Notes under the pieces: generated by a model
The model's database searches: none
Seen by the model: the letters and a program-made list of their open reading frames with translations, nothing else
What the model was told of the DNA's origin: nothing
Made by a program: the position numbers and the translations under genes
In this document: positions 26,057 to 34,619 of the stretch, one piece after another
Layout of the letters: the number at the start of each line of letters is the position of its first letter
Position numbering within the stretch: the stretch's first letter is position 1
Origin: an uncultured Kineothrix sp.
Lineage (GTDB): Bacteria; Bacillota; Clostridia; Lachnospirales; Lachnospiraceae
Reading direction: 5' to 3'
Assembly (NCBI GenBank): GCA_910588855.1
Contig: CAJUSR010000016.1
Coordinates: 1-64,000 of the forward strand
DNA: 64,000 nt

Positions 26057-27073
26057 ATGAAGCATTTTGATATTTACAGAAAACTGGTTCTGATTACAGG
26101 GGCTGTCATATCGGTTTTATCTGTTCTTATGGTGCTTTTTGCAAAGAGCAGTCCTGTTACAATGCTTTGGGGCATTTCTGACGTACTTATCTTATTTGTC
26201 TTACTGCTCCTGCTTGATTTTCTGCATAATCGTTACAACGATGATTTGCTGGAACAGATTACCTTGCTTATAGAAGCTTTAGTTGAACAGCAGGAACGGC
26301 AAATTTTTTCAGAAGCAGAAGATACTCTGACAGCCCGTTTGCAGCATCAGCTTTTAAAACTCCGCAACATTTTAACAGCCCAAAATCAGATGTTAGCACA
26401 GGAAAAAGAACAGATAAAAACTCTGATTTCTGATATTTCACATCAAATAAAAACGCCTGTTGCGGCAGCAAATACATTCGCCGAGCTGCTTGGCGATGGG
26501 GAACTGTCTGCGGAAGAAAGAATAGAATATATTGCCACTTTGCAGATGTCGCTTGGAAAACTGACCTTTTTGACAAACAGCTTGATTAAAATGTCCCGTC
26601 TGGAAAGCGGCATTATCAGCTTAAAGCCCGAAAAGAACAGCTTGAACGAAATTGTACTTCAAGCCGTAAAAACGGTATATGCAAAAGCAAATGAAAAAGG
26701 CATTTTGATAACCTTTGAATGTGACCAAGCTTTTGAAGTGGTTTTAGATTTTAACTGGACGGCAGAAGCCATCTCAAATGTCATTGATAATGCCGTGAAA
26801 TATACGCCGCAAGGAGGTTTTGTCCGCTTGCAGATAACAGAGTACCCGTCCTTTCTGCGGCTTGACATAAGCGACAGTGGTGTTGGCATCCCAGAAGAAG
26901 AACAGGCTAAGATTTTTGGAAGGTTTTACAGAGGAAAACAATCCGTGGGTACTGACGGGGTTGGAATCGGCTTATACCTTACCCGTGAAATTATTAATAA
27001 ACAGAATGGATATATAAAAGTGTCGTCTGATGAAAAAGGAAGCACTTTTTCGCTGTTTTTGAAGAAAAACTAA
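26057..27073 (+). CDS. Sensor histidine kinase
   Basis: 338 aa. Two transmembrane helices (about 10-30 and 37-57) with almost no exterior loop, the intramembrane-sensing type seen with Bce-like transporters. H-box ISDISHQIKTPVAAAN, N-box NVIDNAVKYT, and G-boxes DSGVGIPEEE and GVGIGLYLT are intact. ATG 26057 has GGAGA 7 nt upstream; ATG 26051 overlaps the regulator stop. It probably senses flux through the adjacent ABC transporter and phosphorylates the upstream regulator. Confidence 0.93.
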   Translation: MKHFDIYRKLVLITGAVISVLSVLMVLFAKSSPVTMLWGISDVLILFVLLLLLDFLHNRYNDDLLEQITLLIEALVEQQERQIFSEAEDTLTARLQHQLLKLRNILTAQNQMLAQEKEQIKTLISDISHQIKTPVAAANTFAELLGDGELSAEERIEYIATLQMSLGKLTFLTNSLIKMSRLESGIISLKPEKNSLNEIVLQAVKTVYAKANEKGILITFECDQAFEVVLDFNWTAEAISNVIDNAVKYTPQGGFVRLQITEYPSFLRLDISDSGVGIPEEEQAKIFGRFYRGKQSVGTDGVGIGLYLTREIINKQNGYIKVSSDEKGSTFSLFLKKN

Positions 27074-27374
27074 AAAGGAATGAAAGGAATATATATGGAG
27101 TAAATACATTGGATATGCTGCCCGAATTGCGGCAACAAAACTCGTTGGGAGGGATTTTTATTACCTACAAGCAGTTTTCATCTGCATCTACATATTCCAT
27201 ACCGAGGATTAGCGGATAACTTGTTAAAAAAATCCTCGTCTGCATATGGGGCTTTTCTACAGGCTTTCCCAAGCTCCTTGACAACGCGTAACAAGAGAAG
27301 TAATCACAAGAAAGCAGGAACGGTCTTTTCTGGAATTTGGGGCACAAGATAATGTACTTGCGCAAATGCTCATG

Positions 27375-27445
27375 TACGGTAAAGAAGCAAGCAACCGAAA
27401 ACAAGAGATAGACCGCCAGCACCACACTATTCCGAACCAAAGAAA
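27375..27445. repeat. 71-bp direct repeat, copy 2
   Basis: Matches 18113-18183 with one substitution; weaker similarity continues upstream of both copies. The copies are in the same orientation about 9.3 kb apart. Confidence 0.75.
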
Positions 27446-27475
27446 CCAAAGACCAAAAGACAAGCACCGTGGAAA

Positions 27476-27601
27476 TGTGTATAACTTGCTATTCCGTCAT
27501 GGAAAAGTCCGTTCACAGAACATGGAAAAGCTAAAGTGCAGCTTTCCCACATTCTGCAAACAGACTTTCCCACAACTCCATAAGATAGCAAGTTATGCAC
27601 A
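27476..27601. promoter_or_regulatory. Long inverted repeat, candidate oriT
   Basis: TGTGTATAACTTGCTAT (27476-27492) and ATAGCAAGTTATGCACA (27585-27601) pair with one mismatch. Between them are smaller dyads around GCTAAAGTGCAGC and repeated CTTTCCCAC. Widely spaced inverted repeats with internal dyads in a non-coding part of a conjugative-element remnant resemble an origin of transfer. No relaxase is present in the window, so this is only a candidate. Confidence 0.35.
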
Positions 27602-27751
27602 TTCCCACAGTGCCTACGTCGGCGGAATCCCTCTCACTCCTATTTTTATTGTTAAAGATTATTAAAGTGAAGTGTTTATCTGTTAAGCAACTTGACACAC
27701 TTTCTTTTCGGGGTTATAATATTAAGCAGATTAACAGAGAGGAGCATTGCT

Positions 27752-28210
27752 ATGATTAGTGATGATAGATTGAACGAACTTTGCGATTTATTTAACCAAG
27801 TAGTAAATCAATATGGAAAATTTGAAAAAGAAGTACACGCTTTTGGTGTTGATATCCCATTGCATTTATCAGATACACATACGATTGTTGCTATTGGAAA
27901 ACACACAAATATTAATATCGTAAATCTTTCACGACTACAGGGGATATCCAGAAGTGCTGCTTCTCAAATGGTAAGTAAGCTGGTTAAACGTGGATTTGTA
28001 AAGAAAGAGGTTTCTCCTAAAACCGACAATGAAATTGTGTTGACTTTAACAGAAACGGGAAAAAATGTTTATTATGCCCATGAAAAACAACATCAACAGC
28101 TAAAGGCAAAATTAACAGAGATTTTTGAAAAATATCCAGCAGGCACTTTGGACACATTGATGCAAATAGGTACAGACCTTAAAAACATATGGGAAGCAGC
28201 ATCAAAATAA
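27752..28210 (+). CDS. MarR family transcriptional regulator
   Basis: 152 aa from ATG 27752 (AGAGGAGC upstream); the longer frame from 27692 would include the promoter. The winged helix is clear: INIVNLSRLQGISRSAASQM, VSKLVKRGFVKKEVSPKTDN, then the wing EIVLTLTETGKNVYYAHEKQ. Leading and trailing helices form the dimer domain. The neighbouring hydrolase gene starts 26 nt downstream and is the probable target, but that gene is broken. Confidence 0.9.
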   Translation: MISDDRLNELCDLFNQVVNQYGKFEKEVHAFGVDIPLHLSDTHTIVAIGKHTNINIVNLSRLQGISRSAASQMVSKLVKRGFVKKEVSPKTDNEIVLTLTETGKNVYYAHEKQHQQLKAKLTEIFEKYPAGTLDTLMQIGTDLKNIWEAASK

Positions 28211-28236
28211 TAAAAAAATTAAGGAAAAAACATCAT

Positions 28237-28596
28237 ATGAGATATGAAAAAATCAATCCAATACAACAATTTAATTTTCAAATCAACCGAATATTGACTT
28301 ATGGGGAAATTGCCGCTGATGTCAATACAGTACGAAAAAAAACAGCAAAGATACGTACTTTTGATGAATGGCAAAATGTATGGAGCGACATGGGAAAACT
28401 GGCTGAACAAAAATCAGAATTTCTCCGGGCTGCTTATTGCTTTCGTATGGCAGAATTTTTTTTAAAAGAGGGCGATACCCAAAAAGATTTACTCTATCAA
28501 AGGTGCGTCAACTGTTTTTATAAAGCTTTTGATATAGAATTACAGTTATATATCATAAAGGAAAAAATAAGAGATATTGGAAAAGTAGTTTGTTAA
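28237..28596 (+). pseudogene. Alpha/beta hydrolase, N-terminal fragment
   Basis: MRYEKINPIQQFNFQINRIL, then EWQNVWSDMG and FLRAAYCFRMAEFFLKEGD are the helical N-terminal domain of a family of roughly 400-residue alpha/beta hydrolases often paired with MarR regulators. After about residue 103 the sequence loses similarity and stops; the catalytic Ser-Asp-His domain is absent. Truncated by a rearrangement near 28550. Confidence 0.6.
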
Positions 28597-28895
28597 GGGG
28601 ATGCAGCAACAGGGAACAGTTAGACCAGATACCATTGTTATTAGATGTAAAAGATTTACTTGCACAGGCAAAGGTATTAGATAAAGATGGTCATTATCGA
28701 AGAGTAGCAAAGGGTATCTTGGAGCAATGTAATTATAACGGTGTTTATTTGCAAAATGATTCTGATAAAGCAGAAGAAATCATTATCAGGGTACATGAAG
28801 CATATGAGAATTATTTAAAGGGAATACGGCTTGTATCAGCGTCATATTCGGCAATATGTGGCAAAACTGCAAAGGATAAACCCGACAATATTTAG
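28590..28895 (+). pseudogene. Fragment of an unidentified protein
   Basis: The frame is coding-like (LDQIPLLLDVKDLLAQAKVL, QCNYNGVYLQNDSDKAEEII, SYSAICGKTAKDKPDN) but has no ribosome binding site and overlaps the truncated hydrolase. It looks like a C-terminal piece of an element protein. No family recognised. Confidence 0.35.
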
Positions 28896-28977
28896 ACTCC
28901 TAAGGGGATTCTGGTGCAGTTTAGCATATAGAATCTTCCTAGAATAACAATAGATGAATAAAGGAGATACGCATTGC

Positions 28978-29250
28978 TTGAAAGAAAAAGATGTATATAG
29001 CATAGTACTAATTTGGGAAAGATTTTTACTGACAATTAAAGAAGCATCATTATATTTCAACTTTGGTGAAAATAAGATGCACAGAATAGCAAATGAATAT
29101 GTAGATTCCGATTATAAATTCGTAGTTCAAAATGGTGGATGGACTATGATAAAACGTAAATTGTTTGAGGATTTTCAAACCAGATTACATAAATATAGAT
29201 ATGGAATAAAGGCAAATATCAATGGAAAAACAGCCCTTGGTGTGGTATGA
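28978..29250 (+). CDS. Tn916-type excisionase (Xis)
   Basis: About 90 aa. The pattern VLIWERFLLTIKEASLYFNF followed by GENKMHRIANE and a basic end matches Tn916-family excisionases, small winged-helix proteins that bind the element ends and direct the tyrosine integrase to excise. TTG 28978 has AAAGGAG 11 nt upstream; ATG 28954 is also possible. The C-terminal ~25 residues (RLHKYRYGIKANINGK...) are not typical and may come from a frameshift. The integrase downstream is dead, so this is residual. Confidence 0.7.
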   Translation: MKEKDVYSIVLIWERFLLTIKEASLYFNFGENKMHRIANEYVDSDYKFVVQNGGWTMIKRKLFEDFQTRLHKYRYGIKANINGKTALGVV

Positions 29251-29324
29251 TAATACTGCACTAGGGCTTCTTCATACGAAAGGGGCAGATGGCAGTAATG
29301 ATTGAAAAAGAAGGGATAAGAAAG

Positions 29325-29518
29325 CAATGTCATTTAGTTAGCGCCTTGATTCAGCCGTGAGGAACATAAAATGCGCAAGGAACCCGTTAAAAAGCGTCGG
29401 CACTTAACGAGGTTCCTCACGAGTTTAGTGTCCGTTACGCTTTTTGCCGAGCGAAAGTGTGGTGACGGAGCATTTTATGTTCCTCACGGCGTCCGGCACC
29501 GTTAACTAAATGACATTG
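29325..29518. mobile_element. 194-bp MITE-like element with target duplication
   Basis: Terminal inverted repeats CAATGTCATTTAGTTA are perfect over 16 bp; a second matching block GCCGTGAGGAACATAAAATGC lies inside, making arms of about 50 bp. The element is flanked by the 10-bp direct repeat GATAAGAAAG (29315-29324 and 29519-29528). It has no coding capacity and contains further hairpins (GGAACCCGTTAA/TTAACGAGGTTCC). It separates xis from the start of int. Confidence 0.8.
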
Positions 29519-29960
29519 GATAAGAAAGGAAGGGTTTTAAGAAACGGAGAATGTCAGGGTAAAGACGGGTTATACCTATGCAGGAAGAAGTTTGTGAGTG
29601 TTTCAAGCGTATTATTCAGAAGCGTAGGAAACCAAAAGTAGAGCCTATGGTTGGCGGTAAGGTTGATTTTTGTACCTGGATAAGAATGAGATGCCTATGG
29701 TTGCCTTGCATTGGAAGAAATATTTTCAGCATATTGTAGAGAAGTGCAATAAAATCTATAAAGTATAAATGCCGAAGATTACGCCTCATGTATGCAGACA
29801 TACATATTGTTCTCATTGTGCATCAAGCGGCATGAACCCAAAGCATTTACAGTATTTAATGGGGCATGCAGAAATTAGCGTTACTTTGAATACATACACT
29901 CATGTAGATTTCGATAATGTGAAAAAAGAGATTCAAAGCCTTGAAAAAGCTGTCCTGTAA
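29519..29960 (+). pseudogene. Tn916-type tyrosine integrase, degraded
   Basis: The N-terminal piece KKGRVLRNGECQGKDGLY runs directly into sequence from the C-terminal half (EVCECFKRIIQKRRKPKVEP), so about 200 codons are deleted. A frameshift near 29660 and a stop at 29766 follow. The last frame keeps catalytic residues: MPKITPHVCRHTYCS (Arg), YLMGHAEISVTLNTYTHV (His and Tyr). It cannot make a working integrase. Confidence 0.8.
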
Positions 29961-30390
29961 ATCCATTAAAGCAAGGTTGTTTTATAGAGATTTTTACAGA
30001 GAATGACCATAAAGATATGTGGCAAATCGTGTTAAATCCTGGGAAATTAGATGAAAACGGTGTGCCACATAAAACATTGAAACCCTTGAAAATACAGCAG
30101 AATCAAGCATTTACGGAGGTTTTAGCAACATGATAAAAATATTATTTGTTTGCCACGGCAGTATCTTGAAAAGTTCCGAAAAAGTCAGTAAAATCAATGG
30201 TTTCACGGCTCGAGGAGACGCTTACCACACCACTACTACACCATTTGATTTTGAAAGAGCCTTGATATAACATATTTTATAACCAAATAATACATTAGAA
30301 AGGTATTTTTTTAATTTATTATTTGGTATGATATGAATTGGGTAGACAATATCTGCCAAATTTCATATTTTGAAGTAGGGGGTATATGTT
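29961..30390 (+). other. Gene-poor junction region
   Basis: 430 bp. A short relic reads MWQIVLNPGKLDENGVPHKT (about 30015-30075). At 30130-30270 a 46-codon ORF begins MIKILFVCHGSILKSS, the P-loop start of a low-molecular-weight tyrosine phosphatase, but ends in DAYHTTTTPFDFERALI, a tail seen at many Clostridial element junctions. A similar DNA segment occurs near 17975. No intact gene. Confidence 0.4.
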
Positions 30391-32277
30391 GTGGGGAAAA
30401 TATATGATACATATTTACAGTATGGAGTAGAATCTAATGTGGCTATTAAATATGAAAATATGAAATTACCTGTTACTACATACAGGACTACATCCATAGA
30501 AAACTTAATGAGTAAATATGGTGTAAAAAAAGAAGAAGCAAAAAGAATTAAAAAATGTATACAGCGGCAACCAATAAGTATAGATGTGGTTCAAAAACTT
30601 TTAGAAAATAGTAATTACGTATGTTGCTGTTGTAAAGGTATGAAATCAGATAGTTTTATTATTCATCACCTTGTAGAATATGAGATTTCTCAAGATAATA
30701 GTTATGACAATCTTGCAGTGCTTTGCTTGAATGATCATGATTTAGCGCATAGAGAAAAAGGGATTTCTATTAAACTTACTATTGAGCAAATTAGGCAAAG
30801 TAAACGGAATTGGGAGAAACAGGTACAGATACATAATATTGCGACTGCAAAAGGCGATCAAAAAAATGAGATACTTGTTAAATTGCCTATTTACAAGCAA
30901 TTAGAGGAACAAATAGTTATCCTAACAAACAGTATCAATGATAAGGAAAAGATAATACAGAGAAGTGAATCATATTATGATTCAGAAATATTAAAATATA
31001 AAAGTAAAATTAAAGAACTGGAAGAGCAAAAAAAGAATTTAGAAAAACAAGTTACTGCTTTGGCATTGCAAATTGATAAAATGGATATGGAACAGGCGTC
31101 AGAAAGGTATAAAAAGGCGTTAGATTGTTTTTTCGATGGCAATATATTAGGAGCAATTTCAGAAATTAGTGCTGCTAATCTTCAGAATGATTATAGTAAA
31201 ATTATTACGAGTGAGAAAGAATTATGTAATTCATACAAGCAAAATGCAGATAGTTGGATATTAAGATCTCAACTTTTAAGTATACAATGTGAGTATGATG
31301 AGGCTAAAGAAAGTGCTCTAAAAGGATTAGATTTGTATCGTAAGCTATGTAGTATTAATTATGACGAAAATATAGAATTATATATTGAACAAATTGAACA
31401 AGTGGGAAGTGTTTTTTATAATACAGGCGATTATCAAAATGCTATTCACATATTTCAACAAGGTGCAGAGCTATGTTTTCAATTGTGCGATGATAATATG
31501 AATAGCAACGCTTTTGTATTTACTAAGTTAATACAGAATATTGGTGCATGTTATTATAGTATGAATGAATCGGAGAAATCGTTAGAATATTTAAATAGTG
31601 CATTACAATTTTTTGAAGAAATAAGTTTATCGGAAGAATATAATGAAAAATTCATTCCTTTTTTTGATTTGATGCATTTGGTTGTTTTAAGTAATTTAGG
31701 ACAGACATATAGCAAGTTAAAAGATATCCCAAAATCTTTGGAGGCATATTTAAAGGGTATGCCAATATGCGAGAAATTAGCCAATGCTAATTTAGATAAT
31801 GAAGTGTATACTGAGGGAATTTTTAAAAACTTAAATGGATTAGCCATGTGCTATTTTTATGAGATAAAAAACTATAATGAGGCACAAAAGATATTTCTTC
31901 AAGCGTTACCTTACGGATTGAAAATGTTTGAAAAAAGAGGAAAACAATATATAAGTGAATTAGCTGATTTATATCACAATATTTGTGCTACATATCTTTT
32001 TCAAGAAAATTATTCTGAATTAATTAATTATAGTGAAAAGGCATTGCAATTTTATAATCAAATGGGTACAGAACTTTCAGATACAATAGCTATGCAAAAG
32101 GTTGATACACTGTTATATAGCATGATAGGTTCATCTAAAAAAAAGATAGGAATTGAGAGAATAAGTGAGTATTTTAATGAGGCGTTAAATCTATGTGCAA
32201 AATATCCAAATAATTATGATGCACAAGAGTATCCAGCTTTATTAAAATCAGTTTATACCAAACTATGTAATAATTAA
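30391..32277 (+). CDS. HNH nuclease-like / coiled-coil / TPR fusion protein
   Basis: 628 aa, starting at GTG 30391 with GGGGG about 8 nt upstream. Residues 70-125 form an HNH/zinc-finger-like module: YVCCCCKG (Cys78-81), SFIIHHLVEY (His92-93), YDNLAVLC (Asn107) and NDHDLAH (His116, His120). Residues 165-235 are a coiled coil. Residues 240-628 are TPR-like helical repeats (YNTGDYQNAIHIFQQGAELC, SKLKDIPKSLEAYLKG). A DNA-cutting head on a TPR sensor is a layout seen among phage-defence proteins; no function has been assigned here. AT-rich, isolated, and next to an IS. Confidence 0.7.
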   Translation: MGKIYDTYLQYGVESNVAIKYENMKLPVTTYRTTSIENLMSKYGVKKEEAKRIKKCIQRQPISIDVVQKLLENSNYVCCCCKGMKSDSFIIHHLVEYEISQDNSYDNLAVLCLNDHDLAHREKGISIKLTIEQIRQSKRNWEKQVQIHNIATAKGDQKNEILVKLPIYKQLEEQIVILTNSINDKEKIIQRSESYYDSEILKYKSKIKELEEQKKNLEKQVTALALQIDKMDMEQASERYKKALDCFFDGNILGAISEISAANLQNDYSKIITSEKELCNSYKQNADSWILRSQLLSIQCEYDEAKESALKGLDLYRKLCSINYDENIELYIEQIEQVGSVFYNTGDYQNAIHIFQQGAELCFQLCDDNMNSNAFVFTKLIQNIGACYYSMNESEKSLEYLNSALQFFEEISLSEEYNEKFIPFFDLMHLVVLSNLGQTYSKLKDIPKSLEAYLKGMPICEKLANANLDNEVYTEGIFKNLNGLAMCYFYEIKNYNEAQKIFLQALPYGLKMFEKRGKQYISELADLYHNICATYLFQENYSELINYSEKALQFYNQMGTELSDTIAMQKVDTLLYSMIGSSKKKIGIERISEYFNEALNLCAKYPNNYDAQEYPALLKSVYTKLCNN

Positions 32278-32362
32278 ATGTTGAGTCTGTTTTATGATGC
32301 GAGTTTCAGAGGGTAGTCATTGAGTTCTTATGGATTGTTGGGAGTATCCCAAAGTTTGTGTA

Positions 32363-32406
32363 AACCTCCAAACTGATGTAAGATAAGATTACTCAGTTTG
32401 GAGGTT
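32363..32406 (+). promoter_or_regulatory. Hairpin that masks the transposase ribosome binding site
   Basis: AACCTCCAAACTGA (32363-32376) and TCAGTTTGGAGGTT (32393-32406) are perfectly complementary. The right arm contains the GGAGG of the transposase gene. Transcripts entering from outside the IS would fold and hide the site, limiting transposition. Confidence 0.7.
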
Positions 32407-32411
32407 TTATT

Positions 32412-33665
32412 ATGGCAAGACAAAACGAAAGCCCACAAAAAGCAGCAATGAGGGAAATGATGCGCAGCTATCTCAAAGACAATGACATCAGCATTAAAAA
32501 CGGAACGGATGTGAATACCATCATGCGGGACATGATGTCCGTGATTCTGGAAGATGCGCTGGATGAAGAGCTGGACGAGGAACTCGGCTACTCAAAGTAC
32601 AATTACCGGAGCAAGGACACGGATAACAGCCGCAACGGACATTCCAAAAAGGCCATGCATACCAGCTATGGAGACATGGATGTTGCAATCCCGCGCGACC
32701 GGAACGGTGAGTATGAGCCCCAGCTCATTAAAAAATACCAGAATACCGTGACGCAGGACATGGAGGAAAAGATTCTTTCCATGTATGCAAAAGGCATGAC
32801 AACCGGCGACATAGAATCCCACATGAAAGAACTCTACGACATGGATATATCCGACAGCACAGTCAGCCGGATCACGGACAAGATACTTCCCATTGTCAGG
32901 GAATGGCAGGAACGCCCGCTGGAAGAAGTTTATGCGGTTGTATTCATGGATGCCATCCATTACCATGTCCGCAGCGAAGGACGCATTGTCAAGCGTGCTG
33001 TCTATATAGCCCTTGGTATTGACATGAACGGGAAAAAGGACGTCCTGGGAATGTATGTTGGCGAAAATGAAAGCGCTAAATTCTGGCTTTCCATCATGAA
33101 TGGCCTGAAAAACCGTGGCGTGGAGGACATCCTGATCGCCTGCGTGGACGGGCTTTCCGGCTTCCCCCAAGCCATAGAGGCTGTATACCCGCAGACGGAG
33201 ATCCAGCAGTGCATCATCCACCAGATCCGCAACTCCACGAAATTTGTATCCTATAAGGACATCAAAAAGCTGATGTCGGACTTAAAGCGCGTATACGCTG
33301 CCCCGACAGAGGAGACCGCCCTGGATGAGCTGGAGCTGTTCCGGGACAAATGGGACGCCAAATACCCGAAAATCTACAAATCCTGGCATGACAACTGGGC
33401 AACCCTGTCCACTTATTTCAAGTATCCGGAAGCGGTCAGGCGGCTGATTTATACGACAAACGTAATCGAAGGGTTCAACCGCCAGCTGCGGAAGGTAACG
33501 AAAACCAAAACCGTGTTCCCCACCGACGACAGCCTATTAAAAATGCTGTATCTGGCAATGATAGACATCACAAAGAAATGGACGGGCCACCGCCAGGACT
33601 GGGGCCAGATTCATTCCCAGCTGGAGATTTATTTTGAGGAGCGCTTATCAGGCAGGAATCTGTAA
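32412..33665 (+). CDS. IS256-family (mutator-type) transposase
   Basis: 417 aa, typical length. The DDE catalytic residues are in VVFMDAIHYHVRSEGR (first Asp), ACVDGLSGFPQAI (second Asp) and TTNVIEGFNRQLRKVTKTK (Glu). N-terminal DNA-binding region begins MREMMRSYLKDNDISIKNG. GGAGG 8 nt before ATG 32412. Intact, so the element may be active. Confidence 0.95.
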   Translation: MARQNESPQKAAMREMMRSYLKDNDISIKNGTDVNTIMRDMMSVILEDALDEELDEELGYSKYNYRSKDTDNSRNGHSKKAMHTSYGDMDVAIPRDRNGEYEPQLIKKYQNTVTQDMEEKILSMYAKGMTTGDIESHMKELYDMDISDSTVSRITDKILPIVREWQERPLEEVYAVVFMDAIHYHVRSEGRIVKRAVYIALGIDMNGKKDVLGMYVGENESAKFWLSIMNGLKNRGVEDILIACVDGLSGFPQAIEAVYPQTEIQQCIIHQIRNSTKFVSYKDIKKLMSDLKRVYAAPTEETALDELELFRDKWDAKYPKIYKSWHDNWATLSTYFKYPEAVRRLIYTTNVIEGFNRQLRKVTKTKTVFPTDDSLLKMLYLAMIDITKKWTGHRQDWGQIHSQLEIYFEERLSGRNL

Positions 33666-33771
33666 AGGAGATTTTAGGGCGCTGCATTGACAGGGATAAA
33701 ATTCCCTGTATAATACAGACAAGGGCAGAACCAGAAGACCGGCTCTGCCCGCTTGCAACTATTCATAAATC

Positions 33772-33873
33772 TTATGTCAGTTTTTTGAGTTTACACAAAA
33801 CTTGAAACGGTCTCATGTAAGACAGAGCCGCAAAAATAACAAGCAATAATGTCAAAACTTCCATCACGCTCAT
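33772..33873 (-). pseudogene. Holin-like type I toxin, truncated by the IS256 end
   Basis: From ATG at 33873 (AGGGTGG upstream on this strand) the minus strand encodes MSVMEVLTLLLVIFAALSYM, the N-terminal hydrophobic helix of the putative holin-like toxins common in Lachnospiraceae. After RPF the frame enters the IS right end and reads QVLCKLKKLT. The native charged tail (usually rich in Asp, Asn and Lys) is gone. Any antisense RNA antitoxin is not identified. Confidence 0.55.
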
Positions 33874-34555
33874 GGGCACCACCCTCTTTCGTAAGACTAG
33901 AGGGCACCTATCAGAAAATCGCATCCTGCTTTCTGTTCAATTATACAATCCCATTATAACATGAATACACATATTTCTCAATTAAAAAATCGGTTCAACG
34001 ATTATACAGTACAGACCGTTTGCCTCAAATGATTTAAGTAAATCAGACCTGTTAAAAATGGATATGTGATACATAAATCAATACAGTATATAAAAATCAC
34101 TATTCATGAATGAGTTTAAAAGACCTGTCAAAATCGCTCCTTTAAAAATATCAGAAACAATGTACCTATTAAAACAAAGATTGCATTATAAGAAAATGAA
34201 ATTATACGGAGCCAAAAAAATAGTAAGCATTTCATAAGCATTAGATGATTTTCTGCATTTTATAAGTAAATTTGTTTGTGGTGAGTATTTCATAGTAATA
34301 AAAATGCTGTTTCAGACATCAGATTGAATGCTGTTGGAGATTTGACAAAGTTGTATAAATCATTCTTTTTGCGTCAATCTCCCTAAAAATATATGTTACA
34401 TAATGGTTCATTTCCTTGCACTATCACGTCTATGCACATAAATGTTTCAGCGTTAAAATGTATTTGAAGTTAAGGAAAACAAATGTTAAAACATTAAGTC
34501 TGCAAATAAAAAGTCAAGCAGAAATTTGTGAACTTTGAAAATTTTATACAGGTTG
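33874..34555. other. AT-rich stretch without genes
   Basis: About 680 bp between the truncated toxin and the IS110 element. Six frames show only very short ORFs. A dyad GGGCACC...GGGCACC-like sequence at 33874-33910 is probably the toxin leader. Nothing else recognised. Confidence 0.5.
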
Positions 34556-34619
34556 AAAAATAAGTACCACAAACAGACCACCGCAGCACGCTGGTCTGAT
34601 GAAAAGCAAGGACGTTTGT

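Larger units (their letters stand above)
27074..27751. other. Mobile-element remnant region
   Basis: About 680 bp without a convincing intact gene. A plus-strand frame after a stop near 27279 (VTREVITRKQERSFLEFGAQ ... MLMYGKEASNRKQEIDRQ) extends to 27665. Its first half resembles a short charged protein of conjugative elements and contains copy 2 of the 71-bp repeat; its second half is a structured inverted-repeat region. Confidence 0.4.
32352..33803. mobile_element. IS256-family insertion sequence
   Basis: One transposase gene flanked by imperfect inverted ends: left AAGTTTGTGTAAACCTCC (from 32352) and right, read inward, AAGTTTTGTGTAAACTC (ending at 33803). IS256 elements usually make 8-9 bp duplications; none is evident here, so the copy may have been involved in a rearrangement. 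The right end lies within a small toxin gene. Confidence 0.75.

Noticed and set aside
32344..33811. Target-site duplication of the IS256 element
   Set aside because: The eight bases on either side of the inferred ends differ, so no duplication is claimed.
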